Source: JANMZR01 sp031383555
Lineage (GTDB): Bacteria > Bacteroidota > Bacteroidia > Cytophagales > Spirosomataceae
Direction: 5' to 3'
Length of the DNA stretch: 19,512 nucleotides
Assembly: GCA_031383555.1 (NCBI GenBank)
Contig: JANMZR010000369.1
Coordinates: forward strand, 1-19,512
The position numbers were made by a program, and so were the translations under genes. Shown in pieces: positions 1 to 6,027 of this stretch. Each line of letters begins with the position of its first letter. The first letter of the stretch is position 1. The notes under the pieces were generated by a model that saw only the letters and a list, made by a program, of their open reading frames with translations, made no database searches and was not told the origin of the DNA.

Positions 1-263
1 TAATTATATTCAAATTTAATCTTATTTTTGGATCAAAATCTAAAATTCAGTAAGAATAGATAATTTTTAATGCTCTTTTAACAAAATTTAATTGTGAAAA
101 CTGGTTATGAAAAGGAATATGCTGAGAGGTGGTTGGGCAGTGTTTTGAATTATGATTGAGTTAACTTCACAATTAAATTTTGTTAAAAGAGCATTAAAAA
201 TTATCTATTCTTACTGAATTTTAGATTTTGATCCAAAAATAAGATTAAATTTGAATATAATTA
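1..263. repeat. Perfect long inverted repeat, 98-nt arms with 67-nt spacer (fold-back/MITE-like)
   Basis: Bases 1-98 are the exact reverse complement of 166-263, with no mismatch found when read base by base. Bases 99-165 form a spacer that does not continue the pairing. The left arm begins at the first base of the window, so the repeat may extend further left. By hand count the arms have about 16% GC and the spacer about 37%, so the two parts differ in composition. No open frame of note lies inside. The size and near-complete palindromy fit a fold-back MITE or another mobile-element end. A recombination site, or an artefact at a contig edge, cannot be excluded. A target-site duplication cannot be checked because the left flank is missing. 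The right arm ends 11 nt before the start codon of the first gene. Confidence 0.95.
246..253 (+). promoter_or_regulatory. Candidate Bacteroidota -7 element (TAnnTTTG) inside the right repeat arm
   Basis: TAAATTTG matches the TAnnTTTG -7 consensus of Bacteroidota sigma-A promoters. A TTTG at 227-230 could serve as the -33 element, but the 15-nt gap is shorter than the usual 17-23. The element sits 21 nt before the ATG at 275, so the leader would be very short. Because it is in the repeat arm, a mirror copy (11-18, minus strand) points out of the left end. Such an octamer can arise by chance in sequence this AT-rich. Confidence 0.4.
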
Positions 264-274
264 AAAAGTAAAAA

Positions 275-1003
275 ATGAATACTGAATTATATATCGCAAA
301 TTCCCAGATAGTTTTTTCATTTAGGAGAAATTTTGATATAAGAAAGAGAATATTTGATTTTGAAGATCAATTAAAATCTGATTTTAAAATTCCATTCCGT
401 GTTATTGCAATTCCAGACGATTTAGACCCAAATATTCCTAGATTTGAAAGTCAATCTTTACATGAACATAGTCACTTACAAGTTTCACAGACGAGAATAA
501 CACTTTCTACAAGCTATAATGAAAACTTCAAGAAAAATTTTATTGAAGTTGAAAATTATATTGATAATAAGTACAAATTATTATCATCACTTACTGAAAT
601 TGAAAATGTCGATTTTATCGGTATTGTTTTAGAACTAGGCATGTATATGGAAATTGAAAAAATAAATCCATTTTTAAAAACCAATACTGGGGTAACAGCA
701 ATAAATGATGATTGTATTGATTTTTCATTATCATATTCAAAGGAATATAAAGGTAGTTTTTATTTAAATATTAAAAACTCCAAATTTACGGAGCAAGAAC
801 ACATTTTACATGAAGAAACAAAATCACTTAGACCAACTGGAAACATAAAAAATGGGTTAAGTGTAGTTCTTGATGTAAATACACTGCCATATTTCAAAAA
901 AAACAATAAATTTGATAAAACTTTATACAGAAGTATAAAAACAGAAGTTTTTAGTATATTAAAAACAAAAAAAATTACAGATTATTTAAACGGGAACTTA
1001 TAA
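275..1003 (+). CDS. Uncharacterised protein, possibly TIGR04255-like; first gene of a three-gene AT-rich set
   Basis: A 242-residue soluble protein with no signal peptide or membrane segment. Visible traits are an N-terminal strand-helix region and an IPFRVIAIPDD stretch near residues 39-49. After these come LQVSQTRITLS (about 68-78), a charged helix around 84-107, alternating strand-like segments (about 112-175), and a late VVLDVNT strand near 196-202 before a final helix. This order loosely recalls the sporadically distributed TIGR04255 family, in which a conserved LQ-strand precedes a helix and an LD-strand comes late. That is a resemblance in pattern only, and I cannot assign a function. 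The ATG at 275 lies just outside the inverted repeat. The stop is 2 nt before the next start, so the two genes are very likely co-transcribed. Base composition is clearly more AT-rich than in the housekeeping genes further right, which fits horizontal acquisition. Confidence 0.8.
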   Translation: MNTELYIANSQIVFSFRRNFDIRKRIFDFEDQLKSDFKIPFRVIAIPDDLDPNIPRFESQSLHEHSHLQVSQTRITLSTSYNENFKKNFIEVENYIDNKYKLLSSLTEIENVDFIGIVLELGMYMEIEKINPFLKTNTGVTAINDDCIDFSLSYSKEYKGSFYLNIKNSKFTEQEHILHEETKSLRPTGNIKNGLSVVLDVNTLPYFKKNNKFDKTLYRSIKTEVFSILKTKKITDYLNGNL

Positions 1004-1005
1004 AT

Positions 1006-1362
1006 ATGTTAAATAAATCGACAACATCTTCAGGATTAATATTTTTGGGAATATCATCTTTTATGAATGTTTCTTCAAGTTTAGATGATAGAATTAACAA
1101 ATTTTCTTTTGATTTAACTTCAATTGAAGCAAAATATAATCCTCAAAAGTTAACAAAATCTATTTCAGACAATTATGTTGAATCAAATTATAAAATGGTT
1201 GAAAATCTTTCAAATAAATATCAAGATATTGATTTTGCCTTTTTGAATATAGTTCAAGAATTTGCAATAAATCAATTTGAATTGGATGAAGATTTTAATT
1301 CTGCTTTAGATATACTTTTTAATTCAAAAATAAATTCAATTCCAACTAAAAACAGATTTTAA
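1006..1362 (+). CDS. Small uncharacterised protein, middle gene of the three-gene set
   Basis: A 118-residue protein that I do not recognise. Residues 9-25 form a short Ser/Gly-rich hydrophobic stretch (core LIFLGISSF). It is too polar for a confident membrane helix or signal peptide but could be a buried strand or helix. The rest is polar and probably helical, with acidic segments near residues 73-105. The start is 2 nt after the stop of the upstream gene and the stop is 6 nt before the next start, so translation is probably coupled to both neighbours. Codons are strongly A/T-ended, as in the flanking genes. Its size and position between two larger unknown proteins suggest an accessory or adaptor subunit; this is inference from layout only. 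Confidence 0.75.
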   Translation: MLNKSTTSSGLIFLGISSFMNVSSSLDDRINKFSFDLTSIEAKYNPQKLTKSISDNYVESNYKMVENLSNKYQDIDFAFLNIVQEFAINQFELDEDFNSALDILFNSKINSIPTKNRF

Positions 1363-1368
1363 ATTACG

Positions 1369-2031
1369 ATGGATTTGGCGAAATTTGATACTTTAGAATT
1401 AATTCGAACTTTTCTGCCTAAGTATTTGACACCTGAGCAAAAAGATAATTTATTTAATTTAGTTCAGAATTATTTTCCATTTACTAATGACCCAAATATA
1501 ATTTATTCTTTTCTTCAAGAAACAGATTATTACTATCAAGGTGACTGTGTTATTGATATTCCTTTTGCTAAATTTGATAATGGAAAGTTTGAAGCGGCAT
1601 ACTTGAAAGGAATAATTGCTTCTAACACTTGTGATATTTCTCAAGAAAATGAAAGAATAGAATCAGCAAATATTCAATTTTCTACCGTTTTTACTTTAAG
1701 TGAATATATAGAAATTCTAAAACGAAAATCTATTCCTCAGATTAAAATAAATACATTTTTAGAAAATTTAAAGTGTAATCGAATTTCAAATTTATTTTAT
1801 TTACCTGAAAAAATTTATAATGGCGAAAAGGTTTTGGAAGAGTCATTTGCAAGATTTGATTCAAATGTGACTTTGCCAATTTCGATTTTTAATGACACTA
1901 AATATAATAAATCATATAGCCCTAATGGTGATAGAGTCTTCTCATTTTCGAATTATGGTTTCTATATGTTTTTAATAAAACTATCTGTTCATTATTGTAG
2001 ATTTAGAGAAGGTGTTTTTAGAGATAATTAA
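1369..2031 (+). CDS. Uncharacterised protein with QGD...ASNTCDIS motif, third gene of the set
   Basis: A 220-residue soluble protein with recognisable conserved-looking blocks. These are YYQGDCVIDIPF (about 55-66), a strand leading to GIIASNTCDIS (80-90), an FSTVFTLSEYI block (about 104-114), FYLPEKIYNG (about 142-151), and a C-terminal NYGFYMFLIKLSVHYCRFREG near the end. The order of a GD-containing strand, a strand ending in a Ser-Asn/Gln-x-CD motif, and then a short strand with a Tyr is faintly like the SH3-type barrel of MazF/PemK and related proteins. No catalytic residue of that family can be assigned here, so this is only a hypothesis. I have the impression of similar QGD/SNTCD proteins in accessory regions but cannot name the family. 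It closes the AT-rich module. The next 130 bp contain no gene and no convincing terminator. Confidence 0.8.
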   Translation: MDLAKFDTLELIRTFLPKYLTPEQKDNLFNLVQNYFPFTNDPNIIYSFLQETDYYYQGDCVIDIPFAKFDNGKFEAAYLKGIIASNTCDISQENERIESANIQFSTVFTLSEYIEILKRKSIPQIKINTFLENLKCNRISNLFYLPEKIYNGEKVLEESFARFDSNVTLPISIFNDTKYNKSYSPNGDRVFSFSNYGFYMFLIKLSVHYCRFREGVFRDN

Positions 2032-2163
2032 AATCGCTTAATATATTTAAATGGAATAGAATGTTGAAATTTGAATTAGTTCAGTTTTCTACTGAATATT
2101 AATTGACAATTAAATATTTTTACTAAATTAAACTTCAATAATTTCGTAAATATTAATAAGCAT

Positions 2164-2727
2164 TCACCCCAACCTCCTCATTATCAAACCATTCACCAAC
2201 TCGAAAAATATTTCAGGCTTCAGAGTTCGCCAATTTTCTATTTGAAGGGTGCCCCCAAAGTTGATATAATAATCCAATCGATATTTTTGGAATTCAGTTA
2301 AAATGAAATCAGGAAAAGCAACTGCTGCAATCCAACCATCTTCAACATCTTCAAACCACTCTTCATAATAATCGGTTTCGCCACCGTGAAACTGGAAAAG
2401 GTTTTCACCAATTAGTATAAATTTATTGATTTCACTTTTAGTTAAAAAATCGAGAAGCTCCCTTTTTAGCCACATGATATCATTATGAAGCGTATCATTC
2501 CATTCGCCAAACAACTCAATTACGGCATATTTTTGGTCATAGTCAACCATTAATACTTTGCAATAAAGCGTTTCAGAGCCAATAAAATCCCAGCGTGGAT
2601 CTATATAATAACCATATATAGTTGATTCATAGCTATTTCCATAAGTATTTCCGAAAAAAGGAGAGTTCTTGTCCTTTTCAGCTTGGTAGTATTTTTCCCA
2701 AACAAAAGTAGGCTCAATTTCATGCAT
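2164..2727 (-). CDS. Uncharacterised acidic, Tyr/Trp-rich protein
   Basis: A 187-residue soluble protein without signal peptide or membrane helix. It is rich in Trp, Tyr, Asp and Glu. The YYEEWFEDVEDGW stretch (about residues 119-131) and the PEIFFELVNGLIMRR tail are its most distinctive parts. I do not recognise a family. It reads like a conserved hypothetical protein of Bacteroidota. It lies 28 nt downstream of the M20 amidohydrolase on the same strand and may share its transcript. It runs tail-to-tail with the three-gene module to its left. Base composition is more ordinary than in that module, so the module boundary probably lies between 2032 and 2163. Confidence 0.8.
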   Translation of the reverse strand: MHEIEPTFVWEKYYQAEKDKNSPFFGNTYGNSYESTIYGYYIDPRWDFIGSETLYCKVLMVDYDQKYAVIELFGEWNDTLHNDIMWLKRELLDFLTKSEINKFILIGENLFQFHGGETDYYEEWFEDVEDGWIAAVAFPDFILTEFQKYRLDYYINFGGTLQIENWRTLKPEIFFELVNGLIMRRLG

Positions 2728-2755
2728 ATTATAATCTCAATAAAAAACCAAATTT

Positions 2756-4183
2756 TTACTTCCGATAATCCAACGGCGCCTTTCTATCTCCAGCCAATGA
2801 CTTGTAAGTAAATGATTTTGAGCCTCTTGCCTTGTACAACTCTTCAGTTGCCGTTTGTATTAATGTTGGGTTTTGGAAAAGGTTCACTCCCGTAATTGCA
2901 ATAGTTTTTGCTGCATTTATCATGCCTTTAAATCCTATTTCCATGCCGTTGCAGGCCACCGCTTGCCAGCTATGGGCCGGTACTCCAGGCACCCAAGTTG
3001 CAGTAGAGAGGCCAGCGGTTGGCACTACCCAGCTCACATCACCCACATCAGTTGAGGCAGGAGTTGTACCCGATAATCGATATTTTTCAATATTCTGGGC
3101 AGAGTAAATTGGGGCCAAATTAGTGCTATTCACAGTTTTTCTAATCGTTTCAGCAAATTTCATATCTTCCTCAGTATAAGGTACTCCTCCTACTTTTTCC
3201 AAGCTATTTTGCATTACTTTTGCTAAAGTTTCATTGGGCAAAAGGTTATAAAGCCCCGCCATTATTTCATAACTCATAGTGGTTTCTGTACCCAAGGCGG
3301 CGGCTTGAGCAGCTTTCATCACTCTGTTCCAAACCTCCTCCATACCTTCCGCAGTTGGGTGCCTCACTGTATATTCAACCATTGCATAGTCAGGAACAAT
3401 ATTTGAGGTGAGTCCACCATTTTTTATTACATAGTGAATTCTTGTTTCCGGGGTAATATGCTCACGCATCATATTTACGAAATAATTCATACCTTCTACG
3501 GCATCTAGTGCTGAGCGTCCTTTTTCAGGGGCTGCTGAGGCATGTGCCGACAGGCCGTTAAACTTGAAATTTGTCACCCGATAAGCCAAAGATGAATTTG
3601 GGCTTGCATTGTTGTTATCGCCTGGATGCCAATGTAATACAGCATCAATTTGATCGAAAACTCCCGCTTGAACTAGATAGGTTTTACCACCCCCAGCACC
3701 TTCTTCGGCTGGCGTTCCAATTAATTTTATGGTTCCTTTTCCTTTGTTTTTCTCCAAAAATGTTTTAATAGAAATAGCTGCAGCCACAGCACCAACACCA
3801 AATAAATTATGCCCACACGCATGACCATAGGCACCAACTTCTAATGGTTTTTTATTGGGAACGGCTTCCTGAGAAAGCCCAGGCAAAGCGTCCATTTCAG
3901 CCAAAATACCAATCACAGGCTTTCCTGAGCCAAATGTGGCAATAAAAGCTGTGGGGATATTTGCCACATTTTTTTGAATTGAGAATCCCTCTTTTTCTAA
4001 TTCCTTTTGAAGTAAATCGGTAGTTTTTGTTTCCAAATAACCAGGCTCAGCCCATTCCCAAATCTGCTTGGCCATTTGGTTATATTGAAACTTATGGTCG
4101 TCAATATATTTCAAATAAGGTTCTTGAGCCCAAGTTTTAAAAAAAGTAAGAAGTAATAGAATAGAAAATAGCCTAAGTCGCAT
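2756..4183 (-). CDS. Secreted M20-family amidohydrolase (AbgB-like)
   Basis: A metal-dependent amidohydrolase of the M20 peptidase family, subgroup of p-aminobenzoyl-glutamate hydrolase subunit B and related amidases. It cleaves an amide bond in a small acylated amino acid-type substrate; the true substrate is unknown. Metal-site motifs are visible: AEMDALPG (95-102), GHACGHN (120-126, with C123 and H125), GTPAEE (156-161, E161) and LHWHPGD (183-189, H186). A dimerisation-domain segment rich in Ala and His follows (about 210-260). The ATG at 4183 is preferred because it begins a clean signal peptide (MRLRLFSILLLLTFF, cleavage probably after TWAQ). A longer reading to 4285 would run into the terminator of the upstream gene. 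The mature protein is thus predicted to be exported. The 475 residues are typical of the family. The gene is followed after 28 nt by an unknown protein on the same strand. Confidence 0.93.
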   Translation of the reverse strand: MRLRLFSILLLLTFFKTWAQEPYLKYIDDHKFQYNQMAKQIWEWAEPGYLETKTTDLLQKELEKEGFSIQKNVANIPTAFIATFGSGKPVIGILAEMDALPGLSQEAVPNKKPLEVGAYGHACGHNLFGVGAVAAAISIKTFLEKNKGKGTIKLIGTPAEEGAGGGKTYLVQAGVFDQIDAVLHWHPGDNNNASPNSSLAYRVTNFKFNGLSAHASAAPEKGRSALDAVEGMNYFVNMMREHITPETRIHYVIKNGGLTSNIVPDYAMVEYTVRHPTAEGMEEVWNRVMKAAQAAALGTETTMSYEIMAGLYNLLPNETLAKVMQNSLEKVGGVPYTEEDMKFAETIRKTVNSTNLAPIYSAQNIEKYRLSGTTPASTDVGDVSWVVPTAGLSTATWVPGVPAHSWQAVACNGMEIGFKGMINAAKTIAITGVNLFQNPTLIQTATEELYKARGSKSFTYKSLAGDRKAPLDYRK

Positions 4184-4268
4184 GATTTTGAGATTTTTTT
4201 CATAAATATAATATTTTAGTTCGAATTTCAAATAATCCGAATTAATCAATATTTTGATTTTAGTCCAC

Positions 4269-4294
4269 AAAAAAAGGCAGTTCAAAAAACTGCC
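4269..4294 (-). terminator. Rho-independent terminator downstream of the Hsp20-like gene
   Basis: GGCAGTT (4276-4282) pairs with AACTGCC (4288-4294) around a 5-nt loop. On the minus strand the hairpin is followed by a run of seven T (4275-4269). It ends the transcript of the Hsp20-like gene, about 107 nt after that gene's stop, and separates it from the amidohydrolase. A CC plus a run of five T also follows on the plus strand, but no plus-strand gene ends here. Confidence 0.8.
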
Positions 4295-4400
4295 CCTTTT
4301 TCCTAATCCCTAAACTTTAATCTTTACTATACTGTCTTTTTATATATTTCTTTTAAATTAAAAACCTCTAAAATATTACAATTTTTGTAAATTACTATAT

Positions 4401-4787
4401 TTAAAACTCAATATCAATTTGTTTTCTAAATCCTTTTTTTTCACTGTCTATAGGTAAAACAATTTTCCAGCCATTTGATTCATATTTTGCAGAAATATTT
4501 TCACGATCTATATTATCTGGTAATATAAAATTGGTAATTGTTTTCGGCATAAACCCAAAGTTATCTGTATTTGAAAGCACAGCTTGCATACTGTATAGCC
4601 AAAGCCTGTTTTCAACAATATCAACTTTCAAACTATCTGCCGATAAGCTAGGCACCCTTATTTCTAATTCAAACGCACTCACTCCTTCATTTATTTTAAT
4701 ATCGGGCTCAACACTGCCACCAAAAATCGAATTATTAAAATCGATTGTAGCTAATATTTCTTTTGGAATTACAATTTTACTTTTCAA
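4401..4787 (-). CDS. Hsp20/alpha-crystallin-like protein, probable TTG start
   Basis: A 128-residue protein with the alpha-crystallin domain plan of small heat-shock chaperones: EPDIKI (27-32), FELEIRVPSLSADSLKVDI (39-57, the equivalent of the lPGf block), RLWLYS (61-66), FILPDNID (87-94), and AKYESNGWKIVLPI (100-113, the A-x-x-x-N-G-x-L-x-I-x-L-P motif). The C-terminus ends in QIDIEF, which includes an I-x-I anchor (124-126). The sequence is divergent: the Leu of the NG-x-L motif is replaced, and the loop between the middle strands is short. No ATG occurs in frame before residue 67 and an in-frame stop lies at 4802-4800, so the TTG at 4787 is the likely start. It should hold unfolding proteins, but its divergence leaves open a specialised role. 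It is divergently arranged with the EamA transporter. Confidence 0.8.
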   Translation of the reverse strand: MKSKIVIPKEILATIDFNNSIFGGSVEPDIKINEGVSAFELEIRVPSLSADSLKVDIVENRLWLYSMQAVLSNTDNFGFMPKTITNFILPDNIDRENISAKYESNGWKIVLPIDSEKKGFRKQIDIEF

Positions 4788-4860
4788 AATTTTTGTTAAT
4801 CAATTGAAATTATATTAATTACTAATTGTTGCTCAATTCTTAATCCAAAGCATAAAAACT

Positions 4861-4902
4861 AGCCATTATGTCCCAAATTAATTGGAAACAAGCCAATATG
4901 TC
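4861..4902. promoter_or_regulatory. 12-nt direct repeat at 30-nt spacing in a divergent promoter region (candidate operator)
   Basis: AGCCATTATGTC (4861-4872) recurs as AGCCAATATGTC (4891-4902) with one mismatch and a start-to-start distance of 30 nt, close to three helical turns. Between them lies CCAAATTAATTGG (4873-4885), a small dyad. The 229-bp gap separates the divergent Hsp20-like gene and EamA transporter. Two copies on the same DNA face are what a cooperatively binding regulator would need. No regulator gene is adjacent, so this remains a candidate. Confidence 0.4.
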
Positions 4903-5016
4903 ATATTTTTACTCGAAATATTTAATTAAACGCTATTTTTAAGCTTTAAATCATACTGATTTTTGCTCAAAAATTAGGTGGAGGGTTAATGGTGGCTATA
5001 GAAAATATTTAATGAA

Positions 5017-5889
5017 ATGAAAAACATAGTAATCGGTATTGCTTTTGCAATTCTTTGGGCTTCAGCCTCAATTGCCACTAAAATTGGCTTAAAGGATACC
5101 CAACCTTTTATATTGGCCAATATCAGATTTGCAGTTGCTGGCTTTATAATGCTAACTTATGCTATAATTTCTGGTAAAAAGATATGGGTTTCTTCAAAGG
5201 AATTTTTACAATTATGTATTTATGGCTTCCTAAATGTGACTCTCTATTTAGGCACTTTTGTTTTAGCAATGAAACATCTTTCAGCTGGTATTGGAAGCTT
5301 GGCTATAGCCACAAGCCCATTATTTATAACAGTATTTTCCACTATTTTTCTTAAAAAACAAAGCAAAACAAGCATTTGGATTGGCTTGTTCCTAAGCTTA
5401 TTTGGAGTACTTTTAGCAGCCTATCCATTATTAAAAATAAGCTATGCTGATGAGTTTGGCTTAACAATAATTCTTTTGAGTATGGTTACTTATTCAATAG
5501 GAACCATTTATTATTCTTCCATAAATTGGAAATTAGATCGAGTGGTAATAAACGGTTGGCAAGTATTTTTGGGTGGTTTGTTTTTAACCCCAATTACCTA
5601 TTTTTATTTTGAGCCAAATTCAAATAACTATACTTTAAATTTTTGGTTTTCAATGCTTTGGCTCGTGGTTCCAGTTTCAATTTTAGCAGTAAATCTTTGG
5701 CTATATTTACTAAAAATTGATACAATTAAAGCATCGTTATGGTTGTTTCTTTGTCCTATTTTTGGTTTTGTTTTTTCAAATGTTTTGTTAAACGAGCCTA
5801 TTTCTTGGCATACATTTGTTGGTACTGCAGTCGTTTTACTAGGCTTATTTGTTGGGCAATTTGATACTTTATTCAAAGGAAGCCGTTAA
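5017..5889 (+). CDS. EamA/DMT-superfamily transporter
   Basis: A 290-residue inner-membrane protein of the drug/metabolite transporter superfamily with two EamA repeats (about 3-140 and 150-282) and about ten hydrophobic helices. Family hallmarks include an early WASASIATKIGL helix (14-25), a FILANIRFAVAGF segment (31-43), a SAGIGSLAIATSPLF helix (89-103) closing with a Lys-rich loop, and in the second half SLWLFLCPIFGFVFSNVLLNEP with the characteristic late Pro-x-x-G/Glu-Pro pattern. Family members export amino acids or other small metabolites; the substrate cannot be read from the sequence. The ATG at 5017 gives a typical full-length protein. It seems monocistronic, 138 nt before the next gene. 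Confidence 0.92.
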   Translation: MKNIVIGIAFAILWASASIATKIGLKDTQPFILANIRFAVAGFIMLTYAIISGKKIWVSSKEFLQLCIYGFLNVTLYLGTFVLAMKHLSAGIGSLAIATSPLFITVFSTIFLKKQSKTSIWIGLFLSLFGVLLAAYPLLKISYADEFGLTIILLSMVTYSIGTIYYSSINWKLDRVVINGWQVFLGGLFLTPITYFYFEPNSNNYTLNFWFSMLWLVVPVSILAVNLWLYLLKIDTIKASLWLFLCPIFGFVFSNVLLNEPISWHTFVGTAVVLLGLFVGQFDTLFKGSR

Positions 5890-6027
5890 ATCAGATTTCA
5901 AATTAATAAAATTCAATTTTTTTCTAAAAAATAAATGCTAAAAAATTAATTCGAATTTTCAATATTTGTATTATTAAAATCTTACGAATGAAATAAAGTT
6001 TAAAATTAATTAAAAAACAAACCTATT

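Noticed and set aside
1..263. Inverted repeat as an integron attC site or a simple terminator
   Set aside because: No matching GTTRRRY/RYYYAAC core pair was found at the arm ends, attC arms are imperfect, and a terminator stem would not need 98 perfect pairs with a 67-nt loop.
2080..2096. Hairpin TTCAGT/ACTGAA after the three-gene module as a terminator
   Set aside because: The stem is only six mostly weak pairs with no run of T after it on either strand.
2832..3107. Plus-strand open frames opposite the amidohydrolase (also near 3571-3768)
   Set aside because: They are antisense to a well-supported M20 gene, have no family-like sequence, and arise from its codon bias.
4184..4285. Longer N-terminus for the amidohydrolase
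   Set aside because: It would begin inside the terminator of the upstream gene and place 34 unrelated residues before a clean signal peptide.
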